The position numbers and the translations under genes were made by a program. A stretch of 40,120 nucleotides of DNA from Ignavibacteria bacterium (lineage in GTDB: Bacteria; Bacteroidota; Ignavibacteria; Kapaibacteriales; UBA4661): positions 1-40,120 of the forward strand of contig JACVZY010000064.1 of NCBI GenBank assembly GCA_014654705.1, in the 5' to 3' direction. Below, in pieces: positions 25,754 through 34,885 of the stretch. Numbering within the stretch: position 1 is the first letter of the stretch; the number at the start of each line of letters is the position of its first letter. The notes below the pieces were generated by a model. That model was not told where the DNA came from and made no database searches. It saw nothing but the letters and a program-made list of their open reading frames with translations.

Positions 25754-28429
25754 TTAATGCCGCCGAATATAGTATTTCCGCGCTTCTTCTGCCAAAACAA
25801 TCAGAATTGGGAGCGGTGCGAGACAGAACAGATACCACATCTCAAAAAATGCCGTGCCAAAAAGATGTTGCAAAAATGGCACGGTGACTATCGCTGTGAG
25901 CAAGGTAAGTTCATACACCACGCCCCAGAGATAAAACGTATTACTAAAGACACCCACCGACCAAAGGCTTTCGCGGTTGCTCCGTGCTGCAAGTCCCGCA
26001 CCAATCTGCCCGAAAACGATGGCTGCAAACGCCAGTGTCATTGCGGCTTTGTAGTCGTTGTTATTGCTGAGATTGTTGAGTGAAAATGCCGTCGTCCAGT
26101 CAATGCCATGCGAGGAGAGATACCACAAGAAGAGCGCCATTGAAAACAGGGCTTCCAGAAAGCCCAAAAATCCATACGCCCGTAGAAACACATCCATCGT
26201 CAGCAAACGAGCATTGATGTTGCGGGGAGGGCGTGTCATAACGCCAGCTTCGGAGCGCTCTGCGCCGAGTGCAAGGGCGGGAATGAGGTCAGTGCCGACA
26301 TCGACCGCAAGCACCATAGGAACAGTGAGCGCAAGCGGCAGTCCGCCGATGAAAAATGCAATAAATGGGACAAGTTCTGCCATATTACTTGCCATGATGT
26401 ACGTGATAAACTTTTTGATATTGTCAAAACAGGTGCGCCCTTCCTGAATGCCGCTGACAATCGTTGCGAAATGGTCGTCGAGAATAATGGCATCTGCCAC
26501 CTCGCGGGCAATGTCCGTGCCGCTTCCCATCGCGATTCCTACGTCTGCTTTTTTGAGCGCCGGAGTATCGTTCACGCCGTCGCCTGTGACGGCAACGATT
26601 TCGCCCATTGCTTTCAGCGCCTCTACTAACTGCAGTTTGTGGTCAGGCGTTGCACGCGCAATCACGGCGTTTTGGCTGAGGACGGTTGCGCGTTGTTTGT
26701 CGTTCAGCGCAAGAAATTGTTCACCTGTGAAGACGTTGCGGTGGTTGTGTTTATTGGGATTGCTGGTGCCCAAGATACCAACTTGTTCCGCAATTGCAGC
26801 TGCCGTGAGCGGGTTGTCACCTGTGACCATTATCACCCGCACACCAGCAGCGGCACAGGATTGAATTGCCTCTTTCACGCCTTCGCGTGGCGGGTCAATA
26901 AGCGCAATCATGCCCGTGAAAATCAAGTTCGCTTCCGCTTCTGCGCGGTTGTGCGTTACCTCCGTTGTTGTTTTATGTGCGAATGCAATCACGCGATAAC
27001 CCTGACGTGCCAAGCTGTCATGCTGCTTAGTGAGCCGTGTGCGCATGGCGCTGTCTAGGGTTTTCGTGCCATTGCGCACTTGCATCAGCGAGCAAGCACT
27101 CACGACTGATTCAAAAGCACCTTTGCACGAATAGACAACGCTTGTCGCTTGGCTGTCTGTGTGCGTGTCCACCGTCGTTGTGCGCTTCAGGCTGTAATCA
27201 AACACAAATTCGTGAACGCGCGTGTATGCTGCACGGAGCGGAGCAACCTCGCCAAAACTCTCAAGATAGTGGTAAATCGCCTTGTCGGTAGGGTCTTCCG
27301 AACCTGTGCTGACGTTGTTGCAGAGCGTCAGGGTTCTCTCGCTGGCGGCATCCGGCACTTGGGTAACGTCTATCACCTCGCCACCCGAAACAACCTTTTT
27401 GACTTCCATCTTGTTCTCGGTGATAGTCCCTGTCTTGTCTGTGGCTATGACCGTTACCGAACCGAGATTCTCAATGACATCCAACTTTTTGACGAGAAAT
27501 TGAACATTTGCCATGCGCTTCGCACCCAGCGCCAGAGCCATTGTAACTGTCGGCAAGAGTCCTTCGGGGACGTTAGCGACGATAATACCAATCGCAAAAA
27601 CGCAATTTGCCCAAATGTTCATGCCTTTCATGTTGCCTAAGAGAAAAAATACGACGCCCATACCCAACGCCAAAAAAGAAATAACACGCGACACGTAGGC
27701 GATTTCCAGTTCAATATGACCAATGTCTTTTTGCACGGATGCGGTGGAGCGGGCTATTTTCCCATACTCCGTGTTTGCGCCTGTGGCAAAAACGACTGCC
27801 GTTCCGCGTCCCGAAACGATGTATGTGCCTGAAAAAGCGACGTTATCTGCCTCTTGGAGCGATGGCTTGAGGGATGCTTGCTCGGTCAAGGCTACGGGCA
27901 TAGACTCGCCCGTGAGAATACTTGCGTTCAGCGATAATTCTTCGCTCGTGATAATGCGCACGTCAGCAGGCAGCTTGTCGCCTTCGTTCAGTAAAACAAT
28001 ATCGCCTACTACTAATTCTGTCGCCTCAAGGTCAATCGCTACGCCGTCCCGCAGTGCTTTTGCTTTCGCAGGAAGCAGGCGTTTCATGGTTTCAAGCGTT
28101 TTTTCGGTGCGAAATTCCTGCACAAAACTGAAAATGCCATTGACCAAGACAACGAGGACAATAGCAATGCCAATGGGCAACATATCCGATTCCGGATTGA
28201 CCACGTGTGCAGCAAAGCACAGGGCTGCGGCAAACCAGAGAAGTAACGCAAAAAAATGGGTGAACTGCCGCACAAAGCGCACAATCATGGATGTTTGCTT
28301 TGCTGCTAGAAGTTCGTTTCGTCCCAATCGGGCAAGGCGCTCTGCGGCAACGCTTGATGCCAAGCCGATGGATTGGGATTCAAGCGCAAGCAAGGCTTCA
28401 TCGGGTGAATAGGACTGTATCGGTTTCAT
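25754..28429 (-). CDS. P-type (P2) cation-transporting ATPase
   Basis: From the ATG at 28429 the product has 891 residues and is an inner-membrane ion pump. An N-terminal cation-ATPase domain (residues 1-70) leads into the first helices, then the actuator domain with LTGES (about 172-176). Helix 4 has PEGLL (288-292) and the phosphorylation site is DKTGT (D331). Downstream are the nucleotide-domain KGAFE segment, TGDNPLTA, GDGVNDTPAL and six C-terminal helices. PEGLL, and VDVGTDLIPALALGAE in helix 6, resemble Na+/K+-ATPase-type (P2C) pumps more than SERCA-type PEGLP pumps, so Na+/K+-type monovalent transport is possible, but ion specificity cannot be read with confidence. No beta or gamma subunit gene is nearby. 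Confidence 0.93.
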   Translation of the reverse strand: MKPIQSYSPDEALLALESQSIGLASSVAAERLARLGRNELLAAKQTSMIVRFVRQFTHFFALLLWFAAALCFAAHVVNPESDMLPIGIAIVLVVLVNGIFSFVQEFRTEKTLETMKRLLPAKAKALRDGVAIDLEATELVVGDIVLLNEGDKLPADVRIITSEELSLNASILTGESMPVALTEQASLKPSLQEADNVAFSGTYIVSGRGTAVVFATGANTEYGKIARSTASVQKDIGHIELEIAYVSRVISFLALGMGVVFFLLGNMKGMNIWANCVFAIGIIVANVPEGLLPTVTMALALGAKRMANVQFLVKKLDVIENLGSVTVIATDKTGTITENKMEVKKVVSGGEVIDVTQVPDAASERTLTLCNNVSTGSEDPTDKAIYHYLESFGEVAPLRAAYTRVHEFVFDYSLKRTTTVDTHTDSQATSVVYSCKGAFESVVSACSLMQVRNGTKTLDSAMRTRLTKQHDSLARQGYRVIAFAHKTTTEVTHNRAEAEANLIFTGMIALIDPPREGVKEAIQSCAAAGVRVIMVTGDNPLTAAAIAEQVGILGTSNPNKHNHRNVFTGEQFLALNDKQRATVLSQNAVIARATPDHKLQLVEALKAMGEIVAVTGDGVNDTPALKKADVGIAMGSGTDIAREVADAIILDDHFATIVSGIQEGRTCFDNIKKFITYIMASNMAELVPFIAFFIGGLPLALTVPMVLAVDVGTDLIPALALGAERSEAGVMTRPPRNINARLLTMDVFLRAYGFLGFLEALFSMALFLWYLSSHGIDWTTAFSLNNLSNNNDYKAAMTLAFAAIVFGQIGAGLAARSNRESLWSVGVFSNTFYLWGVVYELTLLTAIVTVPFLQHLFGTAFFEMWYLFCLAPLPILIVLAEEARKYYIRRH

Positions 28430-28474
28430 AACGTTGGCGGTGTGGCGTGTGCGAAAATAATTGAGCAATCGAAA

Positions 28475-29062
28475 CTATTTGGAAGTGCCGGGCGCTGGAA
28501 ACTGTGCCACAATATCTTTTAAGCGCGATTCCACAGAACGTTCAAATTCGGCAATGCTTTCGATCGGCTGCTCCGACCAACCCCGCCATACAAGGCGCTG
28601 TTGCTTGCGGTCAACCACGTCCACGATAAGTGTTCCCTCGCGGTATTGCACTTCGCGGAAACGGTTGCTGACCATCATCGGTTCGTACATCGAGAGAAAA
28701 TACCCGCGATTGGCAAAGTACCTGTTCGGTGAATAGAGATAGCTTGGCGCTTGCAGGACGCGCTTGCGTTCTTCGACTGTGACGTGGTGATGCACCAAAA
28801 AATCCGCTTGAAGCGTGTCCAACGTATAGCCCTTCGTTTTCAAAAGCTGCACCACTTCTTGCTCAACGCGGCGTTGAAGAATCGCATTATCGTATTTCGT
28901 TTCCTGCCATGTAGAATCAGGCAACCATGCAAAGGTGCGGTATGCAGCGAAATTGATGGAAGAATCAACGCTTGTGGCAATGCCGGAGGAGGCGCAAGAA
29001 CTGAGTGCCAGAACGCTAAGGACAAGACAAAAACCAAGCGCGAGGAATGAACGAGATTTCAT
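28475..29062 (-). CDS. DUF4136 lipoprotein
   Basis: The 195-residue product starts with a lipoprotein signal whose lipobox LSSC puts the acylated Cys at residue 23. The mature part has features of the DUF4136 family: FAAYRTFAWLPDS, a QRRVEQEVVQLLKTKGY segment, HHHVTVEER, and a GTLIVDVVDRKQQRLVWRGW strand near the end. Members are outer-membrane or periplasmic lipoproteins of unknown function. It lies 45 bases upstream of the P-type ATPase start and 30 bases downstream of the thioredoxin-like gene, all on the minus strand, so cotranscription is likely. Confidence 0.88.
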   Translation of the reverse strand: MKSRSFLALGFCLVLSVLALSSCASSGIATSVDSSINFAAYRTFAWLPDSTWQETKYDNAILQRRVEQEVVQLLKTKGYTLDTLQADFLVHHHVTVEERKRVLQAPSYLYSPNRYFANRGYFLSMYEPMMVSNRFREVQYREGTLIVDVVDRKQQRLVWRGWSEQPIESIAEFERSVESRLKDIVAQFPAPGTSK

Positions 29063-29092
29063 CCTATTGTTCCTAAAAAAATGAGAAATACA

Positions 29093-29650
29093 TTATTTTT
29101 TCCATTTGATATTGCAGCCAATACTTGGCTTTTGTTCTTGACGAATGGCTTCACCGGGCAAAAGCGCATCCAAGGCGGCTCGCAGATCGTGTCCACTTGG
29201 CGGAATATCGTTTCCTGGGCGTGCATCATCGAATTGTCCGCGATAAACGCAGAGCAGTTCTGCATCGAAGACGAAAAAATCGGGTGTGCAGGCTGCTTTG
29301 TATGCCCGCGCTACGTCTTGTGTTTCGTCGTAGCAGTACGGAAAAGGGTAGCCAAATTCCAGTGCGTGATATTTCATTTTGTCGGGCGCATCGTCGGGGT
29401 AGAGTTCCACGTCGTTAGAACTGATTGCCACAAACGAGCATCCGTGCGGTATGTAGTCCTTCGCAAGGCGCACAAGTTCAGCGTTCAGAAGCATCACATA
29501 GGGACAGTGATTGCAGATGAACATGATGACGGTTGCTTTTTCGCCGCGCACATCCTCAAGCGAAGTGGGCTTTCCATACACGACTTCGGGAAGTGTGAAA
29601 TCGGGCGCTGGTGTTCCAAGTGGAATCATAGTGGAAGGGGTTGCTGCCAT
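29093..29650 (-). CDS. Thioredoxin-like (AhpC/TSA-type redoxin) protein, CNHC motif
   Basis: The 185-residue product has a peroxiredoxin/thioredoxin fold: PAPDFTLPEV at the start, a VIMFICNHCPYV segment with Cys pair C46/C49 followed by P50, and the C-terminal PSIGCNIKW signature seen in a widespread thioredoxin-family group. No signal peptide is evident, so it should be cytosolic. Its substrate is unknown. It is the first gene of the minus-strand block and is divergent from the export cassette, sharing a 257-base upstream region with it. An alternative start is Met8. Confidence 0.88.
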   Translation of the reverse strand: MAATPSTMIPLGTPAPDFTLPEVVYGKPTSLEDVRGEKATVIMFICNHCPYVMLLNAELVRLAKDYIPHGCSFVAISSNDVELYPDDAPDKMKYHALEFGYPFPYCYDETQDVARAYKAACTPDFFVFDAELLCVYRGQFDDARPGNDIPPSGHDLRAALDALLPGEAIRQEQKPSIGCNIKWKK

Positions 29651-29755
29651 AATACCAAAAATGAGTGCTGTGTTGCAAATGAATGAAGTGGAAAGTGAGC
29701 AAATATGCTGCTTTTGTCCGCTTCTGCCAAAAGTTTCTTTTCGTGTAGGCGAGCC

Positions 29756-29791
29756 TATCCGCTATCGGACGCACTTGTCCGTTTTCGGACA
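29756..29791 (+). promoter_or_regulatory. Tandem palindromic operator, probable activator (UAS) sites
   Basis: The second site (29776-29791) is the perfect palindrome TGTCCG-TTTT-CGGACA. The first (29756-29771) is TATCCG-CTAT-CGGACG, differing at one base per half-site. Their centres are exactly 20 bp apart, about two helical turns, so two dimers would bind the same DNA face. They end 53 bp before the sigma-54-type promoter, a usual distance for NtrC-type activators. A third half-site, TGTCCG at 29715-29720, lies further upstream. Binding by the activator encoded at 35159 is an inference. Confidence 0.7.
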
Positions 29792-29844
29792 CATTGTTCG
29801 TGCTGTGTTTGTCTGAAAGCCGCATACAATCTAGCTTTGCGTTT

Positions 29845-29860
29845 TGGCACAGTTATTGGC
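29845..29860 (+). promoter_or_regulatory. Probable sigma-54 (-24/-12) promoter
   Basis: TGGCAC at 29845-29850 and TTGGC at 29856-29860 resemble the sigma-54 consensus TGGCAC-N5-TTGC. The -24 element is perfect. The -12 element has TTGG where TTGC is expected, with GC one base later. Transcription would start near 29871, leaving a leader of about 37 bases before the ATG at 29908. The palindromes upstream and the sigma-54 activator gene in the same cluster support this call. Confidence 0.65.
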
Positions 29861-29907
29861 TATTCTTCATGAGCAATATCATATTTCACTCCTAATTTTT
29901 TCACAGT

Positions 29908-31173
29908 ATGGACAGAGAACTTTCTACACGAGCCGTCTGGCAAGGGCGCATGAAATCTGCGCTCAAGATTGTTCTTCCGCTTGGGGTAGTCCTTGTGGCA
30001 GCAGCCTACGCGGGCGGACTCATGGCTCCAAGCATTGAAGGGAATCGGATTCGCACGGCGATTGTCGAAGCAGGTAGTATCGAAGGGACGCTGGATGCGA
30101 CAGGCGTAGTCATGCCGGAATTTGATTTGGTAATGAACAGCCCCGTTGAAGCCCGCGTCGTGCGAGTGCTGCGACGTACGGGCGATAGCGTTCGGAAAGG
30201 TGATGCAGTGCTGGAATTGGACGTGCGCGGAGCAGAACTGGCGCTGGAGAAACTCAGCGACAACATCGCGCTCAAGCGAAATGCGGAGGCGCAGCTCAAA
30301 GCCACGCTGACCGCAAAACTTCAACAACTCGAAAACACCATTCGCATCAAACGGCGCGAAATTGAATCGGACAGTAATGCGGTCGAGCAAAACCGCAAGC
30401 TCTTCGACAAAGGCTATATCTCAAGCGGGGAATTACAGAAGTTTATCATTCAAGCGAAAAAGTCTGCCGATGAACTGGATGCGCTCCAGAAAGATTACCG
30501 CAATGCACAGGTTTCATCGGCATTACAGCAAGAAGGTGTTGCGCTTGAAGTGGCGATATTGCAAAAAGATAAAACCCAATCCATACGCGAGTTAGAGCAA
30601 GCAAGCGCAAAAGCAGAGCAAAATGGCGTGGTAACGTGGGTGCTGCAAACCGTCGGTGCGCAAGTCCGCAAAGGCGAGATGATAGCTCGCATTGCCGATT
30701 TGACCTCGTTCCGCATTGATGCCAGCATATCCGATATGCAGCGAAGTCGGTTGTCCGTCGGTATGCCCGTGCGGGTGAATGTTGGTGCGGGTGTGCAGCC
30801 GTTGGAAGGTTTTGTGAGCGGCGTGCAGCCGACGGTTGAAAATGGTGTGGTGAAGTTTACCGTGGCTCTGCACAGCAAAGCGCATTCAGCCCTGAAACCC
30901 AACGTGCGAGTAGATGTAGGCGTGGTGGTAGCGCAAAACGCTCAAACGCTTGTCGTGAAGCGCGGTGCGTTCTTCCGCGGCGAAGGCAGTGCGGATGTGT
31001 TTGTCCTGCGCTCGGAAGGTGCGAAGCGCTTTGCTGTCAGAACGCGCGTCGTTATCGGCATGGCAAATACAGAGTTCTGCGAGATTCGGAGCGGCTTGCA
31101 GGCGGGCGACGCGGTGATTCTCTCCGATATGAAACAGTATGAAGAGCATGAAAAAATCAAGATTACCAATTGA
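29908..31173 (+). CDS. MacA/HlyD-type membrane fusion protein
   Basis: The 421-residue periplasmic adaptor has one N-terminal membrane helix (about residues 18-40), a split lipoyl-like domain (SPVEARVVRVLRRTGDSVRK, and the returning half GVVTWVLQTVGAQVRKGE) and a long coiled-coil hairpin (about 115-235). A beta-barrel and membrane-proximal part follow (IDASISDMQRSRLSVGMPV to the end). Such proteins link an inner-membrane pump to an outer-membrane channel of the TolC type; no TolC gene is in the window, so a channel encoded elsewhere would be needed. It is the first gene after the sigma-54-type promoter. No Shine-Dalgarno sequence precedes its ATG. Confidence 0.92.
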   Translation: MDRELSTRAVWQGRMKSALKIVLPLGVVLVAAAYAGGLMAPSIEGNRIRTAIVEAGSIEGTLDATGVVMPEFDLVMNSPVEARVVRVLRRTGDSVRKGDAVLELDVRGAELALEKLSDNIALKRNAEAQLKATLTAKLQQLENTIRIKRREIESDSNAVEQNRKLFDKGYISSGELQKFIIQAKKSADELDALQKDYRNAQVSSALQQEGVALEVAILQKDKTQSIRELEQASAKAEQNGVVTWVLQTVGAQVRKGEMIARIADLTSFRIDASISDMQRSRLSVGMPVRVNVGAGVQPLEGFVSGVQPTVENGVVKFTVALHSKAHSALKPNVRVDVGVVVAQNAQTLVVKRGAFFRGEGSADVFVLRSEGAKRFAVRTRVVIGMANTEFCEIRSGLQAGDAVILSDMKQYEEHEKIKITN

Positions 31174-31212
31174 GAAGTCGTACAAAAAAACGTACAAATT
31201 TTCTTCGACCGT

Positions 31213-31240
31213 AGCACAGACACTCCTGTCTGTGGCTTTT
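31213..31240 (+). repeat. Intra-operon hairpin with T-run
   Basis: CACAGACA (31215-31222) pairs with TGTCTGTG (31227-31234) around the loop CTCC. The stem can extend by AG/CT with one bulged G, and TTTT follows at 31237-31240. It lies in the 117-base gap between the adaptor and ATPase genes and could weaken read-through or stabilise the upstream mRNA. The rest of the gap holds the direct repeat CAATCAACATT at 31248-31258 and 31262-31272. Confidence 0.55.
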
Positions 31241-31290
31241 GAAACCTCAATCAACATTTAACAATCAACATTCATAATTTCCCAATAGCT

Positions 31291-32013
<723 letters not shown>

Positions 32014-32044
32014 AGTATCACAAACCAATCAATACCCCAAAAAT

Positions 32045-33310
32045 ATGCTTCGTAATTATCTTCTCATCGCGTGGAAAGTTTTGCTCCGGCGGAAATTTTT
32101 CACCTTCATTAGCCTCGTGGGAATTAGCCTCACACTGGCGACACTGCTTGTGGTAACGGCGTTTGTGGATAACATTGCTCATCCGCCCCTACCATTTCTT
32201 AAAACCGATAGAATGTTATTCGTCCAGACAATGATGGCAAAGGGCGGGGATAATGTTATCTTTAGCAACGCCGGTTTCGGCTTTCACGACAAATATGTTC
32301 GACAGCTGCCGGATATAGAAGCAATAGCGGTGATAGGTAGCGGGATTATTGATGCGTATCCAAGTGGGCAGAAAGTCAGGATGAACGTCTCCTACACCGA
32401 AGCATCTTTTTGGCATATTATGGATTTTGAATTTATAGAAGGCGGCGGTTTTACTGAGGAGGATGTTGTCAATGTCAGAAACGTGGCGGTCATTTCCGAA
32501 GAAACCCGAACACGCTTTTTCGGGAACACGAGTGCGTTGGGAAAAATGCTGCCGATAGATGGCAAATCCTTTCGCGTCGTTGGTGTGGTGAAGAATGTTT
32601 CGGCGACATCTTTTGTGTATAGTGCCATTTGGTTTCCCATTACGATTGATTTTGTGCCGGAGGCGCGCTCAGAAATCGTGCAAGGCGTTGGCGGCGGCTA
32701 TCGGTCTATTATCCTCGCTAAAAGTGTGAATGACATTCCCCGCATCAAAAATAATTTTCAGACAATGCTTTCCCGCGTCCAGATTCCTACGCCACCCTTT
32801 ACCAAAATGTACGGTGGAGCTACGTCTATCTTGGAGTCTCATGCAATGGAACTTTTGAGTATGAGTGATGAGGATGAAGATTTCGGGACGAGAAACTCTT
32901 TGGCACTTATGATTGGAGTATTGGTTGCCGGAGCGCTTGCGTTTATGCTTCTTCCGGCGATAAATTTAGTCAATCTCAACGTGAGCCGCATCTTAGAGCG
33001 AGCATCTGAAATTGGTGTTCGCAAAGCATTCGGCGCAAGCAGACGTGCGCTTGTCGGGCAGTTTGTCGTCGAAAATTGTATTCTGACTGTGATTGGTGGT
33101 GCAATCGGTATCCTTCTGGCAGAGCTGTTTTTTCTCTGGTTTGCGTGGATTGATTTTGTGCCCCATACGACGTTTCATATCAACTACCGAGTGGTGGTTT
33201 ATGCAATAATCATGTCGCTTGTCTTTGGTTTGTTGTCAGGTGTTTTGCCTGCATGGAAAATGTCTCGTTTACCCATCGTCTCGTCCCTCAAAGGAGGCAT
33301 CAATGTTTAA
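32045..33310 (+). CDS. FtsX/MacB-type ABC permease 1
   Basis: The 421-residue protein has the four-helix MacB topology: one N-terminal helix (about residues 19-42), a large periplasmic domain (about 43-280) and three C-terminal helices. The conserved cytoplasmic coupling segment SEIGVRKAFGASRRALVGQF follows the second helix. It begins 31 bases after the ATPase gene and its last 8 bases overlap the next permease gene, so translation of the two is probably coupled. It should pair with permease 2 as a heterodimer. Confidence 0.92.
   Translation: MLRNYLLIAWKVLLRRKFFTFISLVGISLTLATLLVVTAFVDNIAHPPLPFLKTDRMLFVQTMMAKGGDNVIFSNAGFGFHDKYVRQLPDIEAIAVIGSGIIDAYPSGQKVRMNVSYTEASFWHIMDFEFIEGGGFTEEDVVNVRNVAVISEETRTRFFGNTSALGKMLPIDGKSFRVVGVVKNVSATSFVYSAIWFPITIDFVPEARSEIVQGVGGGYRSIILAKSVNDIPRIKNNFQTMLSRVQIPTPPFTKMYGGATSILESHAMELLSMSDEDEDFGTRNSLALMIGVLVAGALAFMLLPAINLVNLNVSRILERASEIGVRKAFGASRRALVGQFVVENCILTVIGGAIGILLAELFFLWFAWIDFVPHTTFHINYRVVVYAIIMSLVFGLLSGVLPAWKMSRLPIVSSLKGGINV
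33292..33297 (+). promoter_or_regulatory. Strong Shine-Dalgarno for permease 2
   Basis: AGGAGG lies 5 bases before the ATG at 33303, inside the last codons of permease 1. Other starts in this operon (29908, 31291, 32045, 34652, 35159, 38690) show no comparable motif. It therefore fixes the start of permease 2 and is unusual in this window. Confidence 0.75.
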
Positions 33311-34559
33311 TACTACTCATATCGCACACCTATTCAAACTGGTGTGGAATCGCAAGCGCTCTAATGCACTTATGATTATCGAACTCTTTGCAGCGTTTTT
33401 GGTCTTGTTTATGGTCACAACAGCCATTGTGCATTACTACACAAATTCCCGCAAGCCGCTTGGATTCTCGTATCAGAATGTCTGGAACGTCTCTGCGATT
33501 CCGAAAAATTCTTCCGAGTTATTCTTTAATCCGCAGGCAACGCAGTTATCGGCAGCAGCCCGCACTGCACAAATCATTCAATCCATGCTTGCTTCACAGC
33601 CCGAAATTGAGATGGTGAGTTTTGCGAGCACCGGACCATTTTCTTTCTCGACCAGAACGAGTCGTTACCGCGAGGGGCGCCGATTTGAGATAGAAGAGAT
33701 AGAAGTAACCGACGATGTGGACAAGACGCTGAATATAAGCGTCTCCGAGGGGCGTTGGTTTAACGCTTCCGATGATATGTACAACGGCACGACCGCTACT
33801 GTGAAGCCGGTGGTGATTAATGAAAAAACAGCAGAAACCTATTTCGGAACGGAGAGTCCGATTGGGAAATTGCTTCGAGAACCGGGACCGGATTCGCATG
33901 GTGTAACACAAACAGGACTGCGCGTTATCGGAGTAATGAAGGATTTTCGGAAAAATGGAGAGTATTCCATTTCGCGGAATATGCTTTTCAATCGCGTGAG
34001 TCTTCAGGATACTTCCACGCTCGTGCCTCATCAAATTCTTCTCAAAATGAAGTCCGGTGTGGATGCAGGGTATGAAGAAAAACTGATGAAGATTCTTCAG
34101 CAAACAGCACCGGACTGGTCGTTTCAAATTTCGACGTTGGAGCATGGACACGAAAATGTTTTGAAAGCATATCTCATACCTCTGGGGGTGGGCATGATCG
34201 TGGCGGTGTTTTTGCTAACGACCATTGCCTTGGGGTTAGTGGGAGTCGTCTGGCAGTCCGTCATGCGGCGTATGCGTGAGCTTGGGGTTCGGCGGGCATT
34301 TGGTGCTACTCAACGTGATATTCACGTGTTCGTTCTTGGTGAAATTGCTGTATTGACGACCTTTTCGGTGATATTGGGCGGCATTCTTCTGGCGCAGCTG
34401 CCCTTAATGCCCATTTTTGAATACGTCACACCGAATGTCTATGCCGCCGGTGTGGTGATTTCGATTCTGGGAATGTATCTCGGTACTGTGGTGTGTGCCT
34501 TGTATCCGAGCCGCATTGCAGCAGTGGTGCAGCCTTCGGAAGCACTGAGGTATGAGTAA
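33303..34559 (+). CDS. FtsX/MacB-type ABC permease 2
   Basis: The product has 418 residues from the ATG at 33303, which overlaps the permease 1 stop and follows a strong AGGAGG. An N-terminal helix (about residues 20-43), a periplasmic domain (about 44-290) and three C-terminal helices give the same fold as permease 1. The coupling segment here is MRELGVRRAFGATQRDIHVF. The two permeases differ widely in their periplasmic domains, pointing to distinct roles in one heterodimeric exporter. The exported compound is unknown; family members move peptides, lipoproteins, macrolides or lipids. Confidence 0.92.
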   Translation: MFNTTHIAHLFKLVWNRKRSNALMIIELFAAFLVLFMVTTAIVHYYTNSRKPLGFSYQNVWNVSAIPKNSSELFFNPQATQLSAAARTAQIIQSMLASQPEIEMVSFASTGPFSFSTRTSRYREGRRFEIEEIEVTDDVDKTLNISVSEGRWFNASDDMYNGTTATVKPVVINEKTAETYFGTESPIGKLLREPGPDSHGVTQTGLRVIGVMKDFRKNGEYSISRNMLFNRVSLQDTSTLVPHQILLKMKSGVDAGYEEKLMKILQQTAPDWSFQISTLEHGHENVLKAYLIPLGVGMIVAVFLLTTIALGLVGVVWQSVMRRMRELGVRRAFGATQRDIHVFVLGEIAVLTTFSVILGGILLAQLPLMPIFEYVTPNVYAAGVVISILGMYLGTVVCALYPSRIAAVVQPSEALRYE

Positions 34560-34651
34560 CACAGCCTTGTTCTTGCGACTTGCGGAGAGTTTTTGTAGAT
34601 TGGGATGAACTTGCTTGCTGTACTCTTTTCTTTCAACAATTCTCAATCATA

Positions 34652-34885
34652 ATGGCTACTTTGGAACACGCACTGGAACTCGTCTCGGAGCTTTCCCGCG
34701 AAGAGCAAAACGAAGTAGAAGAAATTCTCCGCAAGCGCCGGATTGAAGCACGGCGCGAGGAAATTGTCGCTAATGCCCGCGAAGCAATAGTTGAAGACGA
34801 TGCGGGGCTTTTGCGCTCGGAAACTGCTTCAGAACTCATTCAACGCCTACGAAGTCTCACGGAATCTGCTAATGCGATCGATTAG
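34652..34885 (+). CDS. Probable antitoxin of a YafQ/RelE-type pair
   Basis: The 77-residue product is highly charged and predicted to be helical (SELSREEQNEVEEILRKRR). It has the size and layout of small antitoxins paired with RelE/YafQ-type toxins: an N-terminal helical part and a flexible C-terminal part. I do not see a clear DNA-binding fold. It overlaps the toxin gene by 14 bases, as is usual for such pairs. The 92-base gap before it could hold its own promoter; none is recognised. Confidence 0.75.
   Translation: MATLEHALELVSELSREEQNEVEEILRKRRIEARREEIVANAREAIVEDDAGLLRSETASELIQRLRSLTESANAID

Noticed and set aside
34560-34651. Possible second sigma-54 promoter before the antitoxin
   Set aside because: No TGGCAC-N5-TTGC-like element and no TGTCCG/CGGACA palindrome is present in this gap.
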